DNA of 64,000 nucleotides from Oceanospirillaceae bacterium (GTDB taxonomy: Bacteria > Pseudomonadota > Gammaproteobacteria > Pseudomonadales > Oceanobacteraceae). Under the pieces are notes generated by a model. That model did not search any database and was not told the origin of the DNA. It worked only from the letters and a program-made list of their open reading frames with translations. Shown one piece after another: positions 17,029 to 26,034 of this stretch; position 1 is the first letter of the stretch; every line of letters starts with the position of its first letter. The position numbers were made by a program, and so were the translations under genes. The DNA is taken from positions 1 through 64,000 of the forward strand of contig PBNY01000025.1 of assembly GCA_002723385.1 (NCBI GenBank), written 5' to 3'.

Positions 17029-19140
17029 TTAGTCGTTTTGTATAACACGGTTGTTAACGGAATTCTGGAATAAATACCAGGTTTTGTTATTTATACCGAG
17101 AGATTCCACAAATGGTCGGAATCCGGTGTAAGCCTCCATTACGTCCTCGGTTTCTTTCGGGTGAGCCCAGACAATCGGCAGCTCAAGAGCCCAAGGCATA
17201 TTGTTATCTGTCAGGAAAGTCAGGTTGTTGTCCGGATCGGAATTATCATCAGCCAAGCCAAAGAAGCTGGTGTTGAACTGAGCCGATACCGGTTTGTTCT
17301 TCAGATGAATCTCCAAGGTGCGACCTGGGTGAACTTGCCCTTCTACCGACAAGCCAGGTCCGTGGAATGCACCGGGTGTCGCAAAGATAAACGGATTGAG
17401 AACATCCGCTGGCGCATCCGCTACCGGCACACCATTGACCAAAGATACACTCAACTCGAAGCGGAATTCCTGCTCACTGTCACAGCCGTCTTCAGTACGG
17501 AAGTAGGAGCAACCCGGATCGGCCGTCACCTCTTCCCACAAATCGTTGGAAATAATCAGCACGGCATCATCAGTCGGGGCATTCTGCTCCAGAGGCTCAG
17601 CAGTGGTGACTTCCCCATTCACTTTCAGATAAACACGATCCTCATCAATGTTGTTGGTCGCAACACCATCCAGCTGCACCGCAAAGCCACTGTGATAGGA
17701 AGCACCTACTGCCAGCAGCTTGCCGCTCATGACATAACGCACCGCGTTGCTGGAAGCATCCACGTATTTTCTGGTCTGGAACGAAACCACCACATCGTTC
17801 ATGTCGTAGTCACCCTGATGCGGCCAGTTATCTTCGTACGCCAGACTGACGAAGCTGCCTTCACCGGGATAAGTGATCACGCCGACACCGGATTCAGTGA
17901 CGGTAATGGCGTAATCTTCCACTTCGCCGTCAGAGACACCACCGTTCGGTCCAATTCCTTCCTGAGAGGAGTATCGGAAACGCCCCCAGGTATCACCCGG
18001 AGTGGCATCTTCGGGTACATCAATCACCAATCGATTGATGCCGTCATCCATCGGCTCGTCGGTGATAACCTGTTCGTCGTTATCGAATGTGCCGTTGTGA
18101 TCCCAGTCCACCCAGCCATTCAGAGCACCACCACCCTGAGCGTCAACTTGCACCAGAGAACCTTCACCCGTCGCAGCACCAGTGATCAACTGAACCCCGT
18201 CGTTGGAACCCAGTTCGCCCAGTTTCATGCCTTCATTCTTCTCATGGCGGGCACCGTTGTTTTCAATCGAAGTGCCGTAACTGTCTGGCGCGTCACCAAA
18301 GTCTGGAAGCTCGTCCTGACTGCTTGGCAGGATATCGGCCTTGGCACAGCGTGCACCGTCGTTATTACCGGATGCCGGGCCAAAGGCGAAGAATTCAGCG
18401 ACAGGATTCGGGTCATCGACAGCAATCCGGAAGATATAACCATCACTGTTGCGGCTGATGTACAGATTACCGTGGACATCAAAATACACCGCTCCGAAAG
18501 TGCCGCTCTGACCGACGTTGCCAAGTACCTGTGAGCTGCCATCCGAGCCATCAATGCGAATCAAACGTCCATTGCGATCCACGCTGTACAGGGAACCGTT
18601 GTCGGGGTGGAAGGCAAAATCGAAGATGGCGTAATTCAAGGTACTACCGCTAATAATCCGGCTTACGACCAGATAATCGTCGGCTTCTGGATCCAATCCG
18701 ATACGAAACAACCCGTGAGCGTTACCACCTCTGTAGATGTAGTACGCATTTTCATTCACCGATACGTCACCAATGTAAAAGCCGGTCTGCAACAGGTTGT
18801 TATTAACCAGGCTGGATCTCGGAATTGGCTGAGCGATGAAATCGTCACCCATTTTAAAAATGCTGTTGTGGGCGTAACTCCAACCATAGATATGGTCATC
18901 GTGGAAGTTGTAACCTACCGCATTGGCCTTGCCATCACCTTCGATGATGGTTTTCGGAATCTTGTCTTCCGGCAGGTCTTCATAAGACCCGGTTGCCAGA
19001 TTCACACCGAAGGTAGTAGAAGCAGAGCCCTGCACCAGAAATGCTTGCGTTGGACACTCTGCAAATGGTGCTGCACCTACCTGACTGGCCAGACCAGCCG
19101 CCAAAATGGCCGCCGCTAATTGTGTGTGTTTCACGATCAT
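17029..19140 (-). CDS. exported LruC-domain protein with DUF6923-like propeller and GEVEDY domain
   Basis: This exported protein has up to 703 residues. A signal peptide ending SQVGA precedes an N-terminal propeller-like region (about 25 to 270, PFAECPTQAFLVQG and similar; DUF6923-like). A GEVEDY-type beta domain follows (about 280 to 415, DFGDAPDSYGT ... DGEVEDYAIT), and then an LruC domain (about 420 to 700, starting YPGEGSFVSLAYEDNWP and containing DYDMNDVVV). Such proteins are surface or extracellular. No enzymatic role is known. The ATG at 19140 sits against GGGGG; a GTG at 19134 has better spacing and may be the real start. It has a sigma-54 promoter and LuxO-like sites upstream, and the lipoprotein gene follows in the same operon. 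Confidence 0.85.
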   Translation of the reverse strand: MIVKHTQLAAAILAAGLASQVGAAPFAECPTQAFLVQGSASTTFGVNLATGSYEDLPEDKIPKTIIEGDGKANAVGYNFHDDHIYGWSYAHNSIFKMGDDFIAQPIPRSSLVNNNLLQTGFYIGDVSVNENAYYIYRGGNAHGLFRIGLDPEADDYLVVSRIISGSTLNYAIFDFAFHPDNGSLYSVDRNGRLIRIDGSDGSSQVLGNVGQSGTFGAVYFDVHGNLYISRNSDGYIFRIAVDDPNPVAEFFAFGPASGNNDGARCAKADILPSSQDELPDFGDAPDSYGTSIENNGARHEKNEGMKLGELGSNDGVQLITGAATGEGSLVQVDAQGGGALNGWVDWDHNGTFDNDEQVITDEPMDDGINRLVIDVPEDATPGDTWGRFRYSSQEGIGPNGGVSDGEVEDYAITVTESGVGVITYPGEGSFVSLAYEDNWPHQGDYDMNDVVVSFQTRKYVDASSNAVRYVMSGKLLAVGASYHSGFAVQLDGVATNNIDEDRVYLKVNGEVTTAEPLEQNAPTDDAVLIISNDLWEEVTADPGCSYFRTEDGCDSEQEFRFELSVSLVNGVPVADAPADVLNPFIFATPGAFHGPGLSVEGQVHPGRTLEIHLKNKPVSAQFNTSFFGLADDNSDPDNNLTFLTDNNMPWALELPIVWAHPKETEDVMEAYTGFRPFVESLGINNKTWYLFQNSVNNRVIQND

Positions 19141-19183
19141 CCCCCTTCAAACCGTCCCGTGTTCTTGATTAGTGATGAATAAA

Positions 19184-19198
19184 GCATCATACGTGCCA
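19184..19198 (-). promoter_or_regulatory. sigma-54 promoter of the LruC operon
   Basis: Read on the minus strand, TGGCACGTATGATGC matches the -24/-12 consensus with GG and GC separated by exactly 10 bp and one mismatch in TTGC. Transcription should start near 19172, about 30 bases before the gene. Confidence 0.75.
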
Positions 19199-19243
19199 CG
19201 CAAACAGACCTCAAAGAGTCACAAAAAGACCATTAATTAGGCG

Positions 19244-19314
19244 TTTTGCAACCCTGGAAATTGCATTTTGCAAACCCGCACGGAGTAAACCTAGATGTGA
19301 TTTGCATTTTGCAA
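19244..19314 (-). promoter_or_regulatory. tandem LuxO-type enhancer sites (TTGCATTTTGCAA)
   Basis: Two identical palindromes TTGCATTTTGCAA lie at 19261 to 19273 and 19302 to 19314, and a half site TTTTGCAA at 19244 to 19251. They fit the known LuxO consensus TTGCA-WWW-TGCAA exactly. Relative to the predicted sigma-54 start they lie at about -75, -95 and -136, the usual enhancer range. Half-site spacings of 22 and 41 bp place them on about one helical face. Confidence 0.7.
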
Positions 19315-19536
19315 CGGCTACTGATCACCGTTATTCATCAGAGTTCGTTCATTGACAACTTCATGGTCTGCCTCAGGCTTCATAAGTGAAATGACCTGCC
19401 GCAATCCGTCTCGTGAAGACACAATTGCTTACAAAACTGTCTCCACAAGCCTCTTCATCGGAGTGGAATTATTACCGGTCACAACCCGCTGCAATCGCTA
19501 TACTGCGCACACGTATTCCAACCGATAAGAATATCC

Positions 19537-21885
19537 ATGTTGCTTGAGTCTATTGGCCGTCGCATCGCCGACGAACTGAACATCCGTCCGCAGCAAGTGA
19601 CTGCGGCTGTTGAACTGCTGGATGACGGCGCGACCGTGCCCTTTATCGCTCGCTACCGTAAGGAAGTCACCGGCGCACTGGATGACAGCCAGCTGCGTCA
19701 GCTGGAAGAACGTCTCCGTTACCTGCGTGAAATGGAAGAACGTCGCACAGCCATTCTCAAAAGCATTGAGGAGCAGGACAAGCTGACGCCGGAACTGCAG
19801 CGTGACATCCTCGCCGCCGACAGCAAAACGCGTCTGGAAGATCTGTATCTGCCCTATAAACCCAAGCGTCGCACCAAGGGACAAATGGCCATCGAAGCCG
19901 GGCTCGAACCACTCGCCGATAACCTGTTTGGGAATCCTCAACTAACGCCTGAAGAAGCCGCGGCTGAATTTGTGGATGCCGACAAGGGCGTGGCCGACAC
20001 CAAGGCCGCTCTCGACGGCGCCAAATACATTCTGATGGAACGCTTCGCGGAAGATGCCAACCTGCTGGCCAAACTGCGCCAGTTTTTGCAGCAAGAAGCG
20101 ACTCTTTCGGTCCGAGTAGTGGCAGGGAAAGAAAACGAAGGCAGCAAGTTTGCCGATTATTTCGAGCACGACGAAGCACTGGCCAAGGTTCCAAGTCATC
20201 GGGCGCTGGCCATTCTTCGTGGTCGCAACGAAGGCGTTCTGTCATTCAGTCTGGTGACCGGAGATCCGTCCGAAGACAAGCTCGCTGCCAGTCCTTGCGA
20301 AGCCATGATTGCGGGACACACAGGCATTGAAAATCAGCAACGCCCGGCCGATCGCTGGTTGGCTGAAGTCGTCAAATGGACCTGGCGTATCAAGCTGCTG
20401 ACTCACCTGGAGACCGAACTGGTTGGCCAGTTAAGAGAACGTGCGGAAGAGTCCGCTATCAAGGTGTTTGCCGACAACCTGAAAGACCTGTTGCTGGCCG
20501 CTCCTGCCGGTCCTCATGCCACCATCGGCCTGGATCCCGGATTGCGTACCGGTGTGAAGGTCGCGGTGGTTGACCAGACCGGCAAGGTGGTTGATCACGC
20601 GACGATTTACCCGACCCCACCCCAAAACCGGTTCGCCGAATCCGAAGCCGTGCTCATGGCCCTGATCGCCCGTCATCAAGTGGATCTGATCGCTATCGGT
20701 AACGGTACCGGCAGCCGGGAAACCGATAAATTTGTTGGTGATATGCTGAAGAAGGTCAACAGCGGCGGTGGCAAGGTCCAGAAAATCATGGTCAACGAAG
20801 CCGGAGCTTCGGTGTATTCCGCTTCCGAGCTGGCCGCCAGAGAATTCCCGGAACTGGACGTCACCATCCGTGGTGCCGTATCCATTGCCCGTCGCCTGCA
20901 AGACCCTCTGGCCGAACTGGTGAAGATTGAACCCAAGTCCATCGGTGTTGGCCAGTACCAGCACGACGTCAACCAGAACCAGCTGGCGCGTTCGCTGGAT
21001 GCCGTCGTCGAAGACTGCGTGAACTCAGTCGGTGTGGATCTGAACACCGCTTCCGCGCCCCTGTTGAGCCGTATTTCCGGTCTGAACCAGACGCTGGCCA
21101 ATAACATCGTTCGTTTCCGGGATGACAACGGCGCCTTTGACAGCCGCAAGGCGCTGCTGAAAGTCCCTCGTCTGGGCGCGAAAACCTTCGAGCAGGCCGC
21201 AGGATTTCTGCGCATTATGAATGGCAGCAACCCGCTGGATGGCTCTGCGGTTCACCCGGAATCCTACCCGGTGGTCACTCGAATGGCGCAACAACTGCAG
21301 CAGGATGTCGCCACCCTGATTGGTAACCGGGATGCTCTGAAAGCCGTGAATGCCGAGCAATTTGTGACCGAACAGGCGGGCCTGCTGACCGTGAAAGACA
21401 TCGTCTCCGAACTGGAGAAACCGGGCCGCGATCCACGCCCGGAATTCCGCTTTGCTGAATTCCAGGAGGGTGTCGAGTCGATCAGCGACCTGAAGCCGAA
21501 CATGGTGCTGGAAGGCGTTATCACCAACGTCGCCGCTTTCGGTGCCTTTGTTGACATCGGTGTGCATCAGGACGGTCTGGTGCACATTTCGGCACTGTCC
21601 GACACCTTCGTCAAAGACCCGCGCGACGTCGTCAAAGCGGGCGATATCGTCAAGGTCAAAGTGATGGAAGTTGATGTTCCCCGCAAACGCATTGGCCTGT
21701 CGATGCGATTAAGTGACGATGCCAACGAAAAAGCAGCGGAGAAATCCGAGCGTTCTGGCGCTGGCCGAGGTGGGCACAAACAGCGCGGTGGCAAACAAAA
21801 GACCTCCTTTGGTGACGACAAGGGCAATCAGGGCGCTATGGCTGGAGCGATGGCAGCGGCATTTGCCAAGGCCAAAAAACGCTGA
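19537..21885 (+). CDS. tex: Tex family RNA-binding transcription accessory protein
   Basis: This 782-residue Tex protein has an N-terminal helical Tex domain (1 to about 200), a YqgF/RNase-H-like domain around [20 protein letters not shown] near residue 325, helix-hairpin-helix repeats (about 495 to 560, [24 protein letters not shown]) and a C-terminal S1 domain (about 650 to 720, [19 protein letters not shown]). The tail is basic and Gly/Lys-rich. Tex binds nucleic acids and affects transcription and ribosome function. TATACT at 19499 to 19504 is a candidate -10. The gene stands alone on the plus strand, divergent from the LruC operon. Confidence 0.95.
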   Translation: MLLESIGRRIADELNIRPQQVTAAVELLDDGATVPFIARYRKEVTGALDDSQLRQLEERLRYLREMEERRTAILKSIEEQDKLTPELQRDILAADSKTRLEDLYLPYKPKRRTKGQMAIEAGLEPLADNLFGNPQLTPEEAAAEFVDADKGVADTKAALDGAKYILMERFAEDANLLAKLRQFLQQEATLSVRVVAGKENEGSKFADYFEHDEALAKVPSHRALAILRGRNEGVLSFSLVTGDPSEDKLAASPCEAMIAGHTGIENQQRPADRWLAEVVKWTWRIKLLTHLETELVGQLRERAEESAIKVFADNLKDLLLAAPAGPHATIGLDPGLRTGVKVAVVDQTGKVVDHATIYPTPPQNRFAESEAVLMALIARHQVDLIAIGNGTGSRETDKFVGDMLKKVNSGGGKVQKIMVNEAGASVYSASELAAREFPELDVTIRGAVSIARRLQDPLAELVKIEPKSIGVGQYQHDVNQNQLARSLDAVVEDCVNSVGVDLNTASAPLLSRISGLNQTLANNIVRFRDDNGAFDSRKALLKVPRLGAKTFEQAAGFLRIMNGSNPLDGSAVHPESYPVVTRMAQQLQQDVATLIGNRDALKAVNAEQFVTEQAGLLTVKDIVSELEKPGRDPRPEFRFAEFQEGVESISDLKPNMVLEGVITNVAAFGAFVDIGVHQDGLVHISALSDTFVKDPRDVVKAGDIVKVKVMEVDVPRKRIGLSMRLSDDANEKAAEKSERSGAGRGGHKQRGGKQKTSFGDDKGNQGAMAGAMAAAFAKAKKR

Positions 21886-22050
21886 TACGAGCTGCGGCAG
21901 CAATGCCAAATACGGGAATACGGCCTGCCGAAAACAGGCCGTTAAACAGACTTTCCCAGCAAGCTCCCGTTGCAAACTCCGCTTGCCTCTTACTCATATC
22001 GCTGGCTTTTCCTATAATCCGCCGACATTTGCCCTGAATTGAGACGAACC

Positions 22051-23637
22051 TTGACCGCATACACTGATTCTTCCTACCGGGAAGCCCTGGCGCTGCTGGA
22101 TCAATCCGGCAACACAAGCCTGCTGGCGCAACTCAAGCGCGGCATCGAGAAAGAAGGCCTGCGTTGCAACAATCAGGGCATCATCAGCCAAAAGCCACAC
22201 CCGAAAGGGCTGGGCTCGGCCTTGACACACCCTTCGATCACGACGGATTACTCCGAGGCACTGCTGGAATTTATCACTCCTGCGTATGAGTCAGGTCACG
22301 AAGCCATTGCCCATCTGGACATCGCCCATCGTTACGCCTTGAGCCAGATGGAAGCCGAGTTGATCTGGCCGAATTCCATGCCTTGTATTCTTCAGGGAGA
22401 AATGAGCGTTCCGATTGCGAATTACGGTTCATCCAACGTCGGCCAGCTCAAGCACATTTACCGTCATGGTCTGTGGCACCGCTATGGTCGAATCATGCAG
22501 TGCATTGCCGGCATTCATTACAACTTCTCTATTCCAGACGCCCTGTGGGACAAACTCAGGGAAACGGATTCTGATGCTGCCCAACTGTCGCGTCAGGATT
22601 ATATTTCGGCGCGCTACTTTGGCTTGCTGAGAAACTTCCGTCGTTATTCCTGGTTGCTGGTGTATCTGTTTGGCGCATCTCCTGCGGTTTGCAGTACCTT
22701 TCTGGCCGGTCGTGAACACCAACTGGAACCGCTGCACAAACACACCTTGCACCTGCCATATGCGACGTCGTTGCGCATGAGCGATCTGGGCTATCAGAGC
22801 AATGCACAGTCCAGTTTGCGCGTTTGCTATAACCAGATCGAGACCTATATCGACACTCTGGGAGAAGCGGTGAATGTTCCGGTCGAGCTGTATCAGGGCA
22901 TCGGTATCAAGGATGACAGCGGTCAGTACAAACAGCTGAATACCAACCTGCTGCAGATCGAAAACGAGTTCTACAGCGATGTGCGTCCCAAGCGAGTCGC
23001 TCGTAACGGAGAAAAACCGCTGGAAGCCCTCGGACAACACGGCGTTGAATACATCGAAGTCCGCTGTACCGACCTCAACCCGTTCCTGCCACTGGGCATT
23101 GACGTCCCACAGACCACGTTTATGGATTTGTTCCTGTGCTATTGCCTGTTCAAATCCAGCCCTGACAGTGACACGGCAGAATACGAACGCATGCAGTCCA
23201 ACCTTCAATCGACAGTGATGGAAGGTCGCAAACCAGGCCTGATGCTGACCAACCACAATGGCGAGGAACAGCTGTTAACCGATTGGGGAACTGAGCTGCT
23301 GGATGACATGCGGGCGCTGGCTTCGCTGCTGGATCAGGCCAACGGTCACAGCTTCCACCTGGATGCGCTGAATCAGCAACGACTGAAGCTTGCGGACAGC
23401 AGCCTCACTCCGTCTGCTCAGGTTCTGAACGCGCTGACAGAACAACAGCTGGAATTCAGTGAGTTCACACTGCAACAGGCACTGGCTCATCGCAAGGTGT
23501 TGTCCGAGCCTCTGGACAAGGCAGTACGCAAGTCCTGGTCGGATGAAGCCGCAGCCTCCCTGAAGGCTCAGGCCGATCAAGAAGCCAGTGATACGCTGAG
23601 CTTTGATGACTTTCTGGCCAACTATCTGAAACGCTGA
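22051..23637 (+). CDS. gshA: glutamate-cysteine ligase, proteobacterial type
   Basis: This 528-residue enzyme makes gamma-glutamylcysteine from glutamate, cysteine and ATP, the first step of glutathione synthesis. Family segments include RGIEKEGLRCN, GLGSALTHPSITTDYSEALLEFITP, the IWPNSMPC block and YIEVRCTDLNPFLPLGI. There is no ATG near the start: two in-frame TTG codons at 22039 and 22051 are the candidates. The second was chosen because GAG lies seven bases upstream; enteric gshA also uses TTG. It is followed by 154 bp without a clear terminator before dsbB. Confidence 0.93.
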   Translation: MTAYTDSSYREALALLDQSGNTSLLAQLKRGIEKEGLRCNNQGIISQKPHPKGLGSALTHPSITTDYSEALLEFITPAYESGHEAIAHLDIAHRYALSQMEAELIWPNSMPCILQGEMSVPIANYGSSNVGQLKHIYRHGLWHRYGRIMQCIAGIHYNFSIPDALWDKLRETDSDAAQLSRQDYISARYFGLLRNFRRYSWLLVYLFGASPAVCSTFLAGREHQLEPLHKHTLHLPYATSLRMSDLGYQSNAQSSLRVCYNQIETYIDTLGEAVNVPVELYQGIGIKDDSGQYKQLNTNLLQIENEFYSDVRPKRVARNGEKPLEALGQHGVEYIEVRCTDLNPFLPLGIDVPQTTFMDLFLCYCLFKSSPDSDTAEYERMQSNLQSTVMEGRKPGLMLTNHNGEEQLLTDWGTELLDDMRALASLLDQANGHSFHLDALNQQRLKLADSSLTPSAQVLNALTEQQLEFSEFTLQQALAHRKVLSEPLDKAVRKSWSDEAAASLKAQADQEASDTLSFDDFLANYLKR

Positions 23638-23791
23638 TTTATCCCGCTTTCTGCGGAACCAATTCGTTTCAGGAGCGACAGACCAAGCACTCTGGATTCT
23701 GGCGGCATTAGCCTGTCGAGTCACAATTAACCGGAATAAGCCGTGATACACTCGCGGCTTTTGTTGGCCTGTCTACCTAGCGAATCATCCT

Positions 23792-24313
23792 ATGAAACTG
23801 AAGCTGCTTCACTATGCCTATCTGCTTGGCTTTGCAACCTGTGCTGGCTTGCTGGCCACCGCTTACTACTTCGAGTACTACCTGTTTATGGAGCCGTGTC
23901 CACTGTGCATGGTGCAGCGACTTGCCACATTGCTGATTGGTCTCGGCTTCCTGGCCGCCTATGTTCTGGATGAATATCGCTGGCCCACACGCGTCGCTCT
24001 TGCCTTTGTCATCGCCTCTTCGGTGTTCGGCTATGTCACCGCCGATCATCATGTCTACCTGCAGAATTTACCCCCTGAAGAAGTCCCCGCCTGTGGCCCA
24101 AGTTTTGACTACCTGTTAGAAACCATGCCAATGGAAGAGCTATGGAAAGTCATGCTCCACGGTAACGGCAACTGCGCCGAAGTATCCTGGATGATGTTGG
24201 GCAAGAGCATGCCCGAATGGACACGCATTGTGTTCTTCTGGTTTGCCGTATCCGGCGTATTTGCCCTGGTCGTGCGCTGGCGGGAAGAAGAAAAGAACAA
24301 GGCAACTGATTGA
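23792..24313 (+). CDS. dsbB: disulfide bond formation protein DsbB
   Basis: This 173-residue inner-membrane protein passes electrons from DsbA to the quinone pool. Four membrane helices are evident, with periplasmic loops carrying both redox pairs: Cys36-Pro-Leu-Cys39 and Cys101/Cys128. Arg after the first pair (MVQRL) is the conserved quinone-site residue. The charged C-terminus (RWREEEKNKATD) is cytoplasmic. The next gene is rsd, as in pseudomonads where dsbH and algQ are neighbours. Confidence 0.93.
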   Translation: MKLKLLHYAYLLGFATCAGLLATAYYFEYYLFMEPCPLCMVQRLATLLIGLGFLAAYVLDEYRWPTRVALAFVIASSVFGYVTADHHVYLQNLPPEEVPACGPSFDYLLETMPMEELWKVMLHGNGNCAEVSWMMLGKSMPEWTRIVFFWFAVSGVFALVVRWREEEKNKATD

Positions 24314-24428
24314 TTTCAGTGCCTTTTCTTGTGATTCCATGGATAAGTGGCTGCAATTGAGGCTTGCGCCGTCATTTTGTATCAGCCTATAGTCGAAGCG
24401 GTCAGAGCATAGAGAACAGGAGGCGAGC

Positions 24429-24908
24429 ATGCTAAACCAGATTGAGACAGCCCAGGAACGTTGGGGTGGTGTGCACAAAATGATCGACACCTGGCTGAAC
24501 AGTCGCAGAGAGCTGATCGTTCAGTACTATGAATTGTCATCATGCAAGCCATTGTCCATTGGCTCACAGCCGTTAGCCGACCGCATTCAGGCATTCTGCC
24601 AGTCGATGATGGACTATTGCTCTGCCGGTCACTTCGAGATTTACGAGCAACTCATGACCGAGGCACGGGAGTTTGATGACGGCGGTGTCGAATTCGCAGA
24701 AACCGTTGTGCCGGTTCTGGACCGATTGACTGGCCGCTGCGTCGATTTCAATGACCAGTATGATGCTGAATGCCCGTTCGACGCCCTGGCAACCCTACCG
24801 GATGAACTGTCTGCATTGGGTGAAACTCTGGAAGAACGTTTTCAGCTTGAAGACCAGTTGATTGAGCGCCTTCACAACGCACATCGGGAACAACTCAGCC
24901 CTGCCTGA
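24429..24908 (+). CDS. rsd: sigma-70 regulator Rsd/AlgQ
   Basis: This 159-residue all-alpha protein matches Rsd/AlgQ, the anti-sigma-70 factor that binds region 4 in stationary phase. The start region ETAQERWGGVHKMIDTWLNSRRELIVQYYEL and the segment PLADRIQAFCQSMMDYCSAGHFEIYEQL are diagnostic. GGAGG lies six bases upstream. It stands alone between dsbB and a convergent small gene; a terminator serving the convergent gene follows. Confidence 0.92.
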   Translation: MLNQIETAQERWGGVHKMIDTWLNSRRELIVQYYELSSCKPLSIGSQPLADRIQAFCQSMMDYCSAGHFEIYEQLMTEAREFDDGGVEFAETVVPVLDRLTGRCVDFNDQYDAECPFDALATLPDELSALGETLEERFQLEDQLIERLHNAHREQLSPA

Positions 24909-24929
24909 TTCGGACTACCGGCTCACTCA

Positions 24930-24954
24930 AAAAAACAGGGCGCGATTAGCGCCC
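24930..24954 (-). terminator. terminator of the DUF4124-like gene
   Basis: On the minus strand GGGCGC TAATC GCGCCC is followed by TG and seven T residues. The stop codon TAA lies in the loop. Confidence 0.85.
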
Positions 24955-25380
24955 TACTTCGTCAATCAATTTCGCCCTGTCATCCAGCACACCCTGTAAC
25001 GCTTTGGCATTTTCTACCGCGTCCTGAGCGGCTCCCGGGTTCAATATCGCATTGGTTCCAGGCTTCGGAATTTCAGGTTTGAATTCCCTGGGGGCCGTCG
25101 CCGTTGTCGGTGCAACCTTGTCTGAGCGTAAAATATTCGCGGCTGTATCTACGTTGACCGCAATTTTGGCGACGCCTTCTGGCGGATTGTCACCAAATTG
25201 CCAGACACCGTCACCGTCTTGCCATTTGTAAAAGGTCTGACGGGTTTGTTCGGTTGAAATGGTGGTATCAATGTCGAGATCCATTAACGGCTTGCCATCT
25301 GGCCCTTTCATAAAATAGGGAAACGCAAACGCACCACCAACCAGAACTCCCAATATGATTATGTTTTTTGTTTTCAACAT
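24946..25380 (-). CDS. membrane-anchored DUF4124-like protein
   Basis: This 144-residue protein has a single N-terminal membrane anchor (residues 6 to 24, IIILGVLVGGAFAFPYF) and a short domain of the DUF4124 type (FYKWQDGDGVWQFGDNPPEG, about residues 50 to 70), then a Pro/Ala-rich stretch and a helical tail. These domains are common in periplasmic proteins of gammaproteobacteria and have no known activity. The terminator overlaps its stop codon. It is convergent with rsd and lies downstream of the TIGR02444 gene on the same strand. Confidence 0.75.
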   Translation of the reverse strand: MLKTKNIIILGVLVGGAFAFPYFMKGPDGKPLMDLDIDTTISTEQTRQTFYKWQDGDGVWQFGDNPPEGVAKIAVNVDTAANILRSDKVAPTTATAPREFKPEIPKPGTNAILNPGAAQDAVENAKALQGVLDDRAKLIDEVGR

Positions 25381-25447
25381 CTCAAAAGCTCTCCCTGGGT
25401 CGAGTTATTCCGTAGTTTAACTCATCAATTTCGGCAAAATATCAGTA

Positions 25448-25999
25448 TTATTGCTCTAATTTGTGACTATCATTCCTTTCTATCTGACATTGGTCGATTT
25501 GGCCCAGAAGTACCTCCATCGCTTCCGATGCCAACACTGTTTCTACTTGTTGTTCGTCGAGTTGTCGCTCCAGTACCAGAGCCAGATTATCCTCCGCCAG
25601 CAGGCCGTCAGCATCCCATCGCTCTGCTTCAACAGCACTGAGTAACGAAAATACACCCGCCAATCCCAGCTGTTCAGATTCCAGCTCCAGAGCCTTCACC
25701 TGCCCACGGAAGTCGGCCAGATCCTGCCTGGGCAAGTGTCGTCTAACCTGACGCAATGGCATGATGACGTGATCACGCCAGCCCTCATAGTCTCTCAGGC
25801 CAGTGTCAAAATCGTCATCCCGAGGCCATTCAAAACCTTCTGAAGCCAGCCAGCATGCCGCCAATAGCAGCAGTACGTCGGCTCCCCAGTTGTCTTGTAA
25901 TTCCAGCAGTGCGGTCTCGACTCCATCTCGCTGATAAAATTCCTGCGCAAACCACCACAGTGGGTTCTCCACTGGATCTGTGGCACACTCCGCCGCCAT
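25448..25999 (-). CDS. TIGR02444 family protein
   Basis: This 183-residue acidic cytoplasmic protein matches TIGR02444 (NPLWWFAQEFYQRDGVETALLELQDNWGADVLLLLAACWLA near the N-terminus, RRHLPRQDLADFRGQVKALELESEQ in the middle). Function is unknown. It is divergent from yheS with only 35 bases between the starts, a conserved arrangement in pseudomonads as I recall it. AAGG precedes the ATG. Its product is rich in Leu, Glu and Trp and probably fully helical. Confidence 0.85.
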   Translation of the reverse strand: MAAECATDPVENPLWWFAQEFYQRDGVETALLELQDNWGADVLLLLAACWLASEGFEWPRDDDFDTGLRDYEGWRDHVIMPLRQVRRHLPRQDLADFRGQVKALELESEQLGLAGVFSLLSAVEAERWDADGLLAEDNLALVLERQLDEQQVETVLASEAMEVLLGQIDQCQIERNDSHKLEQ

Positions 26000-26034
26000 T
26001 GCCGTTACCTTATTATTTGTCTTGTTGGTTCATT

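Noticed and set aside
17161-18534. 457-codon plus-strand open frame opposite the LruC gene
   Set aside because: It is antisense to a gene with recognisable GEVEDY and LruC domains; the translation has no domain or signal that I recognise.
19350-19376. A rightward sigma-54 promoter for a Qrr-like RNA near the LuxO-type sites
   Set aside because: GG-N10-GC is present in TGGTCTGCCTCAGGC, but the rest of the consensus is absent and no Qrr-like conserved core or terminator follows.
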